Shown here in pieces: positions 1 through 7,174 of a DNA stretch of 13,801 nucleotides (its first letter is position 1; every line of letters starts with the position of its first letter). The notes under the pieces are model-generated. The model was not told where the DNA came from. It did not search any database and saw only the letters and a program-made list of their open reading frames with translations. The stretch is from positions 1 through 13,801 of the forward strand of contig DATKPK010000006.1 of the NCBI GenBank assembly GCA_035524095.1, written 5' to 3'. The position numbers and the translations under genes are program-made. Source of the DNA: DATJUF01 sp035524095. Lineage in GTDB: Bacteria; Desulfobacterota; Binatia; Binatales; Binataceae.

Positions 1-3000
1 TAGGTCAAGTGGCCGTAAAGCTCCTCGAGTTCGTCGATATAGATGTTGTTGCCGCCGGAATCGACGATCACGTCCTTGGCGCGCCCGACGATATAAAGCC
101 GCCCGTCGCCGTCGAGCCGTCCGAGGTCGCCAGTGCGCAGCCAGCCGTCCTTAAGCACTTCGTCGGTCGCAGCCTGATTGCGATAGTACCCGGTCATCAC
201 GTTCGGGCCGCGGGCGAGAATCTCGCCGATGCCGTCGCTACCGCTGTCACCATCGAAGCGCAACTCGACGCCATGCAGCGGCTTGCCGACCGATCCTGGT
301 GTCAGCGGTTCGTCGGGCCGCGCGGTGCTTAGAACCGGAGCGGCTTCGGTGAGGCCGTAGCCCTCGAGCAGTCGAATACCGATATCGTTGAAGAATTGCG
401 CGACGCGCTGCGGAAGCGCTGCGCCGCCGCTGACTGCGAGCCGGAGCTTACCGCCGAGTGCTGCGATCGCCGGCCGGAACAGAATCGAGCCGAGATTGAG
501 ATGGTAATCCTCATCGAGGCGCCGATTCAGATCGCGCAGGCGATCAAAGGCTGCATGAAAGAAGGGACCGCGCTCCTCAACGCCGTCGGTGATGCGGCGA
601 TGAATCGCCTCCCATAGAGCAGGCACTCCGATTAGCGCCGTGGGCTGAACGTCGGCGAGCGTACGTGACAAACTCGCGGCGTCGACGCCCAACGGATAGA
701 CAATGCGAGCGCCACTGGCGAGCGGGAGGAGCAATCCACATGTGAACTCGAACGTATGATGCAACGGCAGCAGGGCCAGCACCGTATCCTCGCTGCCGAG
801 TTGGAAGACGCGGGAAAGCATCGAGATTTCGGCGGCGAAATTGCCGTGCGTGAGCATCACACCCTTGGGCGTACCGGTCGTGCCCGAAGTGAAAACGATC
901 GACGCAAGCGACTTGCGATCAAGCGCGGGCGGCGGCGCGGACGGTGCGCGCATAATGAAGGGCCGCTGCAACTCGGCCAGCTCGAGTTCAATGATGCCTT
1001 CGGCAGTGCCACGCACGTGGGATCCGAGGCGCTGCTTGCATTCGCCTGAAAGCAGCGCGGCGGTGGGTTGCGCGATACGGCTGATCGGCAACAACTCGTC
1101 GGTGGCAATCTGGTGATCAAGAGGCACCGCGACGGCGCCAGCATAGAGAATCGCGAAGTAGGCAAGCGCCCATGCCGGTGAATTCTCAGCAATCAGCAGT
1201 ACGCGATCGCCCGGCTTGACGCCGCGCGTTTGTAGTAGACGACCAGCGCGTAACGCACCGTCACGCAGCTCACGGAATGTCGCCGGCGTGCGATGACCCG
1301 AGGCTGCCCGCGCCTCAAGAGCGACACGCGAGCCGTAATTTTCAGCGGCGTCATCAAGCATCGCGGTGAGCGTCTTATGGCGCGGCAGGCGCTTGATGCG
1401 GGTGCGTGTGTGCAACTCGAGTTGCGGGAAGATATGGCGCCGCAAGCCCGGCATGTGAATGTTGATCCAGTAATCCGCCCAGTCTATCGCCTCAGGATGG
1501 TACGGATGCAGCGCAGCGCCGGCGTCGTCGAGCGCGCGATAGAGGTCGCGGATATTTTTGCCGTGATAGGTATAGATCAGTTCCTGGATGTAGGGCCGGT
1601 AGACCTCGACCATCGAACGCGCCATCTCGGCATGTTCGGCAAGCTGGTCGATGCGCTGGCCAAGCTTGCGGGCGGGTACTGACTTGTCGCCGAGCAGGGT
1701 TTGGCTCAGCGCGGCCATCTGTTGGAGCAGCGCGGGAATCTTTCCACTAATCAATTCGTAGGTATTGCGCGAGACGACGACTGCTTCGAGATGAGGCGCG
1801 AGCTTGCCGAGTGGGCCGCCATGCCGGCGATGGTCGCGACGGTTACTGAGTGCCGTCAACTCGACAAGGCGACGCATCGGCAACGGATTAACATCCGAGG
1901 TGCAGAGTTGGTAAATGGGCTTATGGCGCTTGAGCAAGAGCGCGGCTGTGATTGGAATTAGTGCATGGGCGACAAGATCGACCGGGATCACGTCGAGTAC
2001 GAGTTCGCCTTTAGCGGGATAGAAGCGATAGCCGCGGCCGGCGAGATAGGTCAGCGGCGCACTGGTGTTGACGCCTTGATTCCATCCGGGTGCTGGATCG
2101 GCGAGCGCGCTTTCGATAACTGCGGGACGCACTACAGTGGCAGTAACCGAATCGGAAGCGGCGATCACGAGTTGTTCGCCCAGGCTCTTGGTGTAGCTGT
2201 AGGTGTTCGGCCAACCCCATCCGAGGGCGCGATCGCGGCCGATCGCTTTCAAGCGCTCCTCAACCCATTGTTTGCGCCGGGACTCGGCGGCGCGTTCACG
2301 ACGATCACCATGATAATCGTGACTGTCGCTGTTCGCATGATCATCGTCGGCAATCGCCCAGAATTTGGCCTGGCGTGCATGGTCACGCGATTCGGCTTCG
2401 GCGCGAGCAATAGCGGTCTGCGCAGCGGCAATCTCACGCTTCAGGTTGAAGCCGCGCAGTCCACTCGGCGACCAATCGATCGGCACGTCATCTTCATAAC
2501 GATGGCCGTCGGCGGCGCCCGCGACGTAGCAGGTCGAGACGTGGATTAGAGCGGCATCGTGAGCACGGCAGAATTCGATTACATTGGCGACGCCGATCGT
2601 ATTGGCATCAAGCGCCTTTTCCAGCGAGGCCTCAAAGTTAACGAGACCGGCGCAATGGATCACCGCGTCGAGACGGCCATCACCAAGCATCTCGGCATTG
2701 TCAGTAAGTAGTGACGGTTCGCTGATATCACCGGCGAGCACCGCAACTTTGCTATCGACATAGTGCTCGAAGCGGCTGCCCAGATGATCACGCAGCGGCG
2801 CGAGCGCGGGAGAATCGATAATCTCGCGGCGGAAGCGGCCGAGGCTCGAACGACGATCGCCACGAATCAAGACGAAGATGCGTTCGAGTTCGGGATGATG
2901 GCGCAGCAGCAGATAGAGCAGTACCTTGCCGAGGAAGCCGGTGCCTCCGGTGAGCAGAATGCGGCGTCCTTGCAGCACTTCGGCCAGCGGAGGTAACGAA

Positions 3001-3050
3001 TCCGTGGGTGGCTTGGTGCCATTGCGGCTCGTGCCGTTATTATTCGACAT
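1..3050 (-). CDS. Bifunctional fatty acyl-CoA reductase / long-chain acyl-CoA synthetase (C-terminus off the left edge)
   Basis: The frame stays open from the ATG at 3048-3050 to the window edge, 1016 codons with no stop. Residues 1-545 resemble the male-sterility/FAR type of extended SDR: NAD(P) motif TGGTGFLG at 34-41, STCYVAG around 172-178, and the FAR-style PNTYSYTK at 281-288 with catalytic Y284/K288. A FAR C-terminal-like block (IDWADYWINIHMPGLRR) lies near 522-538. A charged, His/Asp-rich insert sits at about 213-275. Residues 555-1016 are an adenylate-forming ligase: TSGTTGTPKG at 721-730, GYGLTE at 897-902, TGDLG at 973-977, GRAKDVIV at 989-996. The A10 lysine would lie beyond the edge. 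The inferred role is activating a fatty acid to acyl-CoA and reducing it to aldehyde or alcohol, for wax or ether lipids. The ATG lies inside the last codons of the LarA-like gene (11-bp overlap), implying translational coupling. Domain calls are firm; substrate is inference. Confidence 0.9.
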   Translation of the reverse strand, partial: MSNNNGTSRNGTKPPTDSLPPLAEVLQGRRILLTGGTGFLGKVLLYLLLRHHPELERIFVLIRGDRRSSLGRFRREIIDSPALAPLRDHLGSRFEHYVDSKVAVLAGDISEPSLLTDNAEMLGDGRLDAVIHCAGLVNFEASLEKALDANTIGVANVIEFCRAHDAALIHVSTCYVAGAADGHRYEDDVPIDWSPSGLRGFNLKREIAAAQTAIARAEAESRDHARQAKFWAIADDDHANSDSHDYHGDRRERAAESRRKQWVEERLKAIGRDRALGWGWPNTYSYTKSLGEQLVIAASDSVTATVVRPAVIESALADPAPGWNQGVNTSAPLTYLAGRGYRFYPAKGELVLDVIPVDLVAHALIPITAALLLKRHKPIYQLCTSDVNPLPMRRLVELTALSNRRDHRRHGGPLGKLAPHLEAVVVSRNTYELISGKIPALLQQMAALSQTLLGDKSVPARKLGQRIDQLAEHAEMARSMVEVYRPYIQELIYTYHGKNIRDLYRALDDAGAALHPYHPEAIDWADYWINIHMPGLRRHIFPQLELHTRTRIKRLPRHKTLTAMLDDAAENYGSRVALEARAASGHRTPATFRELRDGALRAGRLLQTRGVKPGDRVLLIAENSPAWALAYFAILYAGAVAVPLDHQIATDELLPISRIAQPTAALLSGECKQRLGSHVRGTAEGIIELELAELQRPFIMRAPSAPPPALDRKSLASIVFTSGTTGTPKGVMLTHGNFAAEISMLSRVFQLGSEDTVLALLPLHHTFEFTCGLLLPLASGARIVYPLGVDAASLSRTLADVQPTALIGVPALWEAIHRRITDGVEERGPFFHAAFDRLRDLNRRLDEDYHLNLGSILFRPAIAALGGKLRLAVSGGAALPQRVAQFFNDIGIRLLEGYGLTEAAPVLSTARPDEPLTPGSVGKPLHGVELRFDGDSGSDGIGEILARGPNVMTGYYRNQAATDEVLKDGWLRTGDLGRLDGDGRLYIVGRAKDVIVDSGGNNIYIDELEELYGHLT

Positions 3051-4680
3051 CAGCTATGACCAGTGGTGGCAGATGGAGATAGGTGATTGACGCGGAACGA
3101 CCGTGGTCAGCGGTCGCCATCGCGATCGCTTCGTCGAGGGTGTCCGCCGCTTCCCATCCGAGACGCGCGGCCACTTCCGGCTCCTCGCATCCGGCGGCAA
3201 TAACACGGCCGACGTGCTGGCGCGCCGGCTCGCCCCAGTACCACATGTAGAACGGATGCACGCCATGGTAGGCGTGGCCGTAACGATACATGTGGGTGTA
3301 AGTCGGATTGTGGGCGAACTCGTTTTCGAATTCGCGTTCGAGTGCGGCGGCGTCAGTCGTCTCGGCGAGGCATCGATGGAAAAACTCGATGTAACTCGGA
3401 TGATGCTCCGGATGAAATTCGTCGCGCAGCGGATGGCAGATGATCATAGTACCGCCAGGCTTCACCAGCGGCTTACCACGAAACATATTGAAGAGGTAAC
3501 CCAGCCCGGTGCATTGGACGAGCACCGGATTCATGATCGAGTTGACATTGTAAGGACAGATGTAGGGAACGCCTACAATCAGTACATCTGACTGACCCTT
3601 CACAGGCACGGCGTATTGCTGAAAGACGCGCGCGAGGGCCTGGCGATGGACGCTCTCGGTCTCGCCGGCCCAGACACCAGTCATGCCGTAGGGTGCGGCA
3701 TATTGATGAAGCATCTGGCGACGCAAATCGTGCGACAGGTTACCAAGCGTCCAGCGGAAGCCCTTGAGACGCATGCGATCCCAGTCGGTGAAGCGGTCTT
3801 CATTCTTCTGCATGAAATCGAGCATCCCGCCGTACATCTGAGTATTGACGGCCGTTTCGATCGAGAAGACGTTGACCTGCTCGTTGATGACGCGCCCTAT
3901 TCGATTGGCCGAATTGTGCAGCGCCGAGCGCGTGGGATCCATGTAGGAATGTGTGCGGCGGAGCGTGGCCGCGTTGTGGTGATGTTTCAGGCTTTGATAC
4001 GGCGCCAGCCCGACGCCGACGGATTTATGACCGCCGTCCATCGGCACCAGATTGATATTGAGATAAAGCAGGAGATCCGATTCGGCGGCGCGGCGCGAGA
4101 GCCAAGCCTCTTCGCCATGTTCGGTCTTGCCGAGCATCACCAGTTCGGCGCGATTCTCACCGTCGAAATTGTAGAGCCGATCAGGCCAGAACTGCTTGAA
4201 GGCGCGTTCACCGACCATCCGGCGAATTTCCGCCTCGGTCATGCGGCGATGAAGCGCCGTCGCGATAATGATATGGACATCGTCGACACCGTAGTCCGCG
4301 AGCGTCTGCAAGACGGCATTGAGCAAGCGCTCGCGGATGTCAGGACGGCGCATCTGCGGGAGCGGCAGACTAATATCGTCAACCGCGATCGTCACGCGCA
4401 TGTTGGGGTTGAGCTGCGCGAATAACGGATCGGCGTTGAGCGGATGCAGTAGTGCATAGCGGATGGCGGTGTCTGGATCCGGCAGCGGATCGAGCGGCGG
4501 CGGCGGATAGATCACGCGGGTACCGGCGGGCAGCCGTTCGAGCATGAAATCCTCGCCATAAGAGATAAGACGTGGCTCGGAGCGGCGGTTGAGCGTGACC
4601 ACGAGGTCGCTGCGTGCACCTGGCTCGTGCCGAAGCTCAGCCGTCCGCAGCTCTTTGAGCCTAGATTCCGGCCGCGCCAT
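3040..4680 (-). CDS. LarA-like protein (DUF2088, nickel-dependent racemase superfamily), 546 aa
   Basis: The N-terminal half resembles LarA, the lactate racemase that uses a nickel-pincer nucleotide. Visible landmarks, numbered from the chosen start: IAVDD at 98-102, ATALHRRMTEAEI at 140-152 (LarA: G-H-R-P-M-T), DGGHKSVGVGLAPYQSLKHHHN at 215-236 (LarA: GG-K..PG...NH). The cofactor-linking lysine would be K219, and the nickel-binding His lies among H233-H235. Compared with LarA as I recall it, the substrate arginine after the Asp is Leu and the second catalytic His of the P-H motif appears to be Met in a shortened loop, so lactate may not be the substrate. No larB, larC or larE lies in the window. 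I chose the ATG at 4680 because AAGGA precedes it by 6 bases. An upstream ATG at 4728 would add 16 residues and overlap the HAD gene more. The chosen start overlaps the HAD stop by 20 bp. Confidence 0.85.
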   Translation of the reverse strand: MARPESRLKELRTAELRHEPGARSDLVVTLNRRSEPRLISYGEDFMLERLPAGTRVIYPPPPLDPLPDPDTAIRYALLHPLNADPLFAQLNPNMRVTIAVDDISLPLPQMRRPDIRERLLNAVLQTLADYGVDDVHIIIATALHRRMTEAEIRRMVGERAFKQFWPDRLYNFDGENRAELVMLGKTEHGEEAWLSRRAAESDLLLYLNINLVPMDGGHKSVGVGLAPYQSLKHHHNAATLRRTHSYMDPTRSALHNSANRIGRVINEQVNVFSIETAVNTQMYGGMLDFMQKNEDRFTDWDRMRLKGFRWTLGNLSHDLRRQMLHQYAAPYGMTGVWAGETESVHRQALARVFQQYAVPVKGQSDVLIVGVPYICPYNVNSIMNPVLVQCTGLGYLFNMFRGKPLVKPGGTMIICHPLRDEFHPEHHPSYIEFFHRCLAETTDAAALEREFENEFAHNPTYTHMYRYGHAYHGVHPFYMWYWGEPARQHVGRVIAAGCEEPEVAARLGWEAADTLDEAIAMATADHGRSASITYLHLPPLVIADVE

Positions 4681-5446
4681 TCGAATTCCTTTCAATCCAA
4701 TTTTCGAGTGCCTCGGTGCTGGCTTCAACTAATTGTTTGCCGCGCCGGCCCTTTTCGAAGTTCAGCACAGGCCATTGCCGTCCACGGGCAATTTCGCGCA
4801 GTTTACGATCAGGATTAACGGCGACCGGGTGGCCCATCGCAGCGAGAAAGGCGAGGTCGTGATAGGAATCGGCGTAGCCCCAGCAGGCCTTGAGGTCGAG
4901 CCGATTGGATGCGGCAAACTCGGTACACCAGGCCGCCTTCGCGTCACCCGCCATCACTGGCTCGTGCAAGCGGCCGGTCGCGCGTCCACGGCTGTAGACC
5001 AGTCGATTCGCCACGAAAGTACGGACATTCAAGTGACCGGCCAGCGGCCCAATGATGAAGTCCGGCGAACCAGTTACTAAAACCGGTTCAAGCCCGGCGG
5101 CGCGATTAGCCTCGATCATCTCGGTGGCATGAGGGAAGAGGTGATTAATCAGGATGCGCTCACAGTATTCTTCGCCCAGCGCCTCGAGGCGATCCCTCGA
5201 AAGGCCCTTGAAAGCGGCAAATAGCGCAGCGTTCAACAGATAACGGTCGCGGCGTTCAGCCATATAGAGTAAGGGCAGACGGGCGGCGAAGCTCAACAAT
5301 CCGCCGGCGCGCCCGCTCCACTCGCCGACGTTGGCAAGCATAAAGACGGCGGCATGGACGAGGTTGAGACCCATCAGGGTGCCGTCAACGTCGTAGAACG
5401 CGACGCCTTTGGCGGCGCCGCGAGTCCTGCTTTTGTATACTGACAT
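4661..5446 (-). CDS. HAD-IB family phosphatase (SerB-like), 261 aa
   Basis: This is a haloacid dehalogenase hydrolase of subfamily IB. Motif I is FYDVDGT with nucleophile D19 and acid/base D21. Motif II is VTGS at 124-127. Motif III is the lysine in GDAK (K170), and motif IV is YADSYHDL with D193 and D197. The helical cap between motifs I and II (about 30-115) is typical of the family. HAD-IB enzymes remove phosphate from small molecules such as phosphoserine, and are also found fused or adjacent to acyltransferases and acyl-CoA reductases in lipid loci. The substrate here is unknown, and the neighbours suggest a lipid phosphate. The ATG lies 1 base after the tetR stop with no clear Shine-Dalgarno sequence, so translation is probably coupled to tetR. 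All catalytic motifs are present, so an active phosphatase is expected. Confidence 0.9.
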   Translation of the reverse strand: MSVYKSRTRGAAKGVAFYDVDGTLMGLNLVHAAVFMLANVGEWSGRAGGLLSFAARLPLLYMAERRDRYLLNAALFAAFKGLSRDRLEALGEEYCERILINHLFPHATEMIEANRAAGLEPVLVTGSPDFIIGPLAGHLNVRTFVANRLVYSRGRATGRLHEPVMAGDAKAAWCTEFAASNRLDLKACWGYADSYHDLAFLAAMGHPVAVNPDRKLREIARGRQWPVLNFEKGRRGKQLVEASTEALENWIERNSNGAAGI

Positions 5447-5455
5447 GTCAGTCTA
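5436..5455. promoter_or_regulatory. 20-bp near-perfect palindrome, candidate TetR operator
   Basis: The core ACTGACATGTCAGT (5439-5452) is a perfect 14-bp palindrome. It extends to 20 bp (5436-5455) with one mismatched pair. It covers the tetR stop codon and the HAD start codon. The size and ACTGAC/GTCAGT half-sites are like TetR-family operators. The position inside the operon rather than at a promoter is odd, so it may control an internal promoter or block read-through, or be chance in a coding junction. The assignment to the adjacent regulator is inference. Confidence 0.45.
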
Positions 5456-6104
5456 GTTCGCGCTCAAAAAAAACGCCGCCGCGAGCTTCCGATTCGACCT
5501 CGTTAGCGCGCACTGGCAACAGTTCGGGCCGCGCGACTCCACGCAGGCCGAATTCCAAGATTTCTTCGGTCAGACGCGATATATCGGTACGCCGTTCGCG
5601 TGAGAGTTGGAGAACCACTTCCTTGACTACCCCCAGGATGCAATAGGCGGCCGCGCCTGTATCGCAGCGGCGCACCAGGTTCATTTCGATACCGAGATCA
5701 AGCGAGCGCTGAATCTCGGCCGCCACGCGAGCGTAGAAATCGTCGATGCGCGCGTCGAGTTCGCGGTCAAAACCGGTCGAATGATTGAGCAGAATGTCAG
5801 TCAAATCGCGTTCAGCAAGCACGAAATTGAGCACGCGCTTGACGTTGTCGCGAAGCTGTTCGACAGGATCCGGCTCCCCAGGCCCGACTTTCAGGCGATG
5901 AATGCGATTACGCAATTCCTTCACCGCTTGTTCGAGGAGTTCCTCGAAGATATCGCGCTTGCCTTCAAAATACAGATAGAAGGTACCGCGCGCGATGTGC
6001 GCGTGCGCAATGATGTCCGCGATATTGGTGCGATGGTAGCCTTTGCGGGCGAAGATCCGCTTGGCATGGCGAAGCACCTGCTCGCGCCTGGCCAGTCGTT
6101 CCAT
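5448..6104 (-). CDS. TetR/AcrR-family transcriptional regulator, 218 aa
   Basis: The N-terminal TetR helix-turn-helix is clear: RREQVLRHAKRIFARKGYHR then TNIADIIAHAHIARGTFYLYFEGKRDIFEELLEQ (residues 6-59), followed by an all-helical ligand domain to about 190. The frame is open 88 codons further upstream, but that extension is not TetR-like and runs through the promoter region. The ATG at 6104 starts exactly where the family starts, giving the usual length. It is first in the operon with the HAD phosphatase, LarA-like and FAR/ligase genes. An acyl-CoA or fatty acid ligand would suit the neighbours, but the sequence does not show it. The C-terminus contains a run of eight A on the plus strand (5466-5473), a place where a sequencing length error would alter only the last residues. 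Confidence 0.9.
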   Translation of the reverse strand: MERLARREQVLRHAKRIFARKGYHRTNIADIIAHAHIARGTFYLYFEGKRDIFEELLEQAVKELRNRIHRLKVGPGEPDPVEQLRDNVKRVLNFVLAERDLTDILLNHSTGFDRELDARIDDFYARVAAEIQRSLDLGIEMNLVRRCDTGAAAYCILGVVKEVVLQLSRERRTDISRLTEEILEFGLRGVARPELLPVRANEVESEARGGVFFERELD

Positions 6105-6121
6105 AATCAGCTTTAGCGGAC

Positions 6122-6148
6122 AGTATAGGCGGCAGGGACGCCTGTCAA
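6122..6148 (-). promoter_or_regulatory. Candidate sigma-70-type promoter for the tetR operon
   Basis: On the minus strand a perfect -35 TTGACA (6143-6148) is followed after 15 bases by TATACT (6122-6127). The spacer is shorter than the ideal 17. Transcription would begin near 6115, leaving a leader of only about 11 bases before the tetR ATG at 6104, which fits the absence of a good Shine-Dalgarno sequence there. GACAG/CTGTC arms at the two ends of this block (6120-6124 and 6142-6146) could be an operator. Confidence 0.5.
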
Positions 6149-6404
6149 ATCGTACCGCCGGCAAGAGATTTCGACACTTGATCCGAGTCTCTGGCGGCAA
6201 GCCCCCGTCTTGGCATCGAGTAGCTGATGAGAAAGATTCGAGGCCGCAAGTCGAAATGAGATGAGCTGCCCGTAACCGACAATTATTTTTTCTAAGGCAA
6301 AGGACGTGGTAGCGTTTGGATTTGTCGGAGAAGACGTCCAGCAAAGCTTTGACAAGGCTTAACACCACGCGGCCGTTTCGACGGCCTTACCTCAGGAGGA
6401 TTCG
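6149..6404. promoter_or_regulatory. Divergent tetR/gst intergenic region with a leader hairpin before gst
   Basis: No gene is seen here. Just upstream of the gst Shine-Dalgarno (AGGAGG, 6394-6399) lies a hairpin GGCCGT-TTCG-ACGGCC at 6371-6386, a 6-bp perfect stem with a TTCG loop. It could protect the 5' end or shape ribosome access. TTGACA occurs at 6349-6354, but no convincing -10 follows at the right distance. GGACGT (6302-6307) and ACGTCC (6334-6339) form a spaced inverted repeat of unknown meaning. A T-rich patch lies at 6281-6292. Confidence 0.4.
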
Positions 6405-7013
6405 ATGAAACTTTATTACGCACCAGGCGCATGCTCGCTCTCGCCGCATATCGTGGCAATCGAAGCAGGTCTTCCGATTGAATTCGAGAAGGTCGATCTG
6501 GCGAAGCATGTGACTGAAAGTGGCAAGGACTTCACCAAGATCAACCCGAAGGGCTATGTCCCGACGCTCCAACTCGACGACGGCAGCGTTCTGACAGAAG
6601 GCCCGGCAATCGTTCAGTATCTCGCGGATCAGAAGCCGGCGAGCGGGCTTGCGCCGGCCAACGGCAGCGTGGATCGCTACCGGGTGCAGGAGTGGCTCAA
6701 CTTTATCGGCACTGAGCTGCACAAAAACTTTGGCCCGCTGTTCAATCCGGCCACGCCCGATGCGGTCAAAGAGCTTTCCAAGGCCAACATCGCGAAGCGC
6801 CTCGCCTATCTCAATGAGCAGCTAGCGAATCGTCAGTATCTGATGGGCAACAACTTCACGATCGCTGACGCCTATGCGTTTACGATTGTGAATTGGACCA
6901 ACTTCATCAAAATGGACTTGAAGCCGTACCCGAACGTCGCCTCATTCATGGGACGGGTCGGGGCGCGCCCAAAGGTTCAGGAAACCCTGAAGGCCGAAGG
7001 CCTGATGAAATAG
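6405..7013 (+). CDS. gstA: Glutathione S-transferase, beta class (GstA-like), 202 aa
   Basis: This cytosolic glutathione transferase conjugates glutathione to electrophiles for detoxification. The start MKLYYAPGACSLSPHI is characteristic of bacterial beta-class enzymes, with the redox-active Cys at residue 10 and the conserved His at 106 (ELHKNFGPLF). The glutathione-binding YVPTLQLDDGSVLTEGPAIVQYL (51-73) ends the thioredoxin-like N-terminal domain, and a helical C-terminal domain follows with the family motif NFTIADAYAF. The length is standard for the family. AGGAGG precedes the ATG by 5 bases. It is divergent from the tetR operon and is probably a single-gene unit ending at the hairpin after 7013. 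The link to lipid aldehyde chemistry in the neighbouring operon is speculative. Confidence 0.95.
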   Translation: MKLYYAPGACSLSPHIVAIEAGLPIEFEKVDLAKHVTESGKDFTKINPKGYVPTLQLDDGSVLTEGPAIVQYLADQKPASGLAPANGSVDRYRVQEWLNFIGTELHKNFGPLFNPATPDAVKELSKANIAKRLAYLNEQLANRQYLMGNNFTIADAYAFTIVNWTNFIKMDLKPYPNVASFMGRVGARPKVQETLKAEGLMK

Positions 7014-7024
7014 TTCTCGCGCTT

Positions 7025-7048
7025 GCCGGGCGGCTGCGGCCGCTCGGC
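7025..7048 (+). terminator. GC-rich hairpin after gst, possible terminator
   Basis: GCCGGGCGGC (7025-7034) pairs with GCCGCTCGGC (7039-7048) over 10 pairs including one G-T wobble, with a TGCG loop. It begins 12 bases after the gst stop. There is no T run, so it is not a textbook intrinsic terminator. It may stabilise the 3' end or assist Rho-dependent termination. Confidence 0.4.
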
Positions 7049-7174
7049 GCGTTCCCGCCTGCGTGCCTAATCAGCTCAGCGGCCTATATGACGCTTACCC
7101 GCCGCGATTTCAGATTCTGTCGTTGCTGGTCTTTCTGGGCCAAGCGATTTCTTACCTCGAAGAACGCATGAGGT

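Noticed and set aside
1965..2549. Plus-strand open frame of 194 codons
   Set aside because: It lies wholly inside the minus-strand reductase domain, which has clear motifs; the plus frame shows no domain and is a GC-rich shadow.
3616..4425. Plus-strand open frame of 269 codons
   Set aside because: It is antisense to the LarA-like gene, whose motifs are recognisable; the plus frame resembles no protein family.
5607..6116. Plus-strand open frame opposite tetR
   Set aside because: Antisense to a clear TetR helix-turn-helix; no domain in the plus frame.
6105..6368. N-terminal extension of the TetR regulator to 6368
   Set aside because: The extra 88 residues have no family resemblance and would cover the likely promoter; the ATG at 6104 matches the family start.
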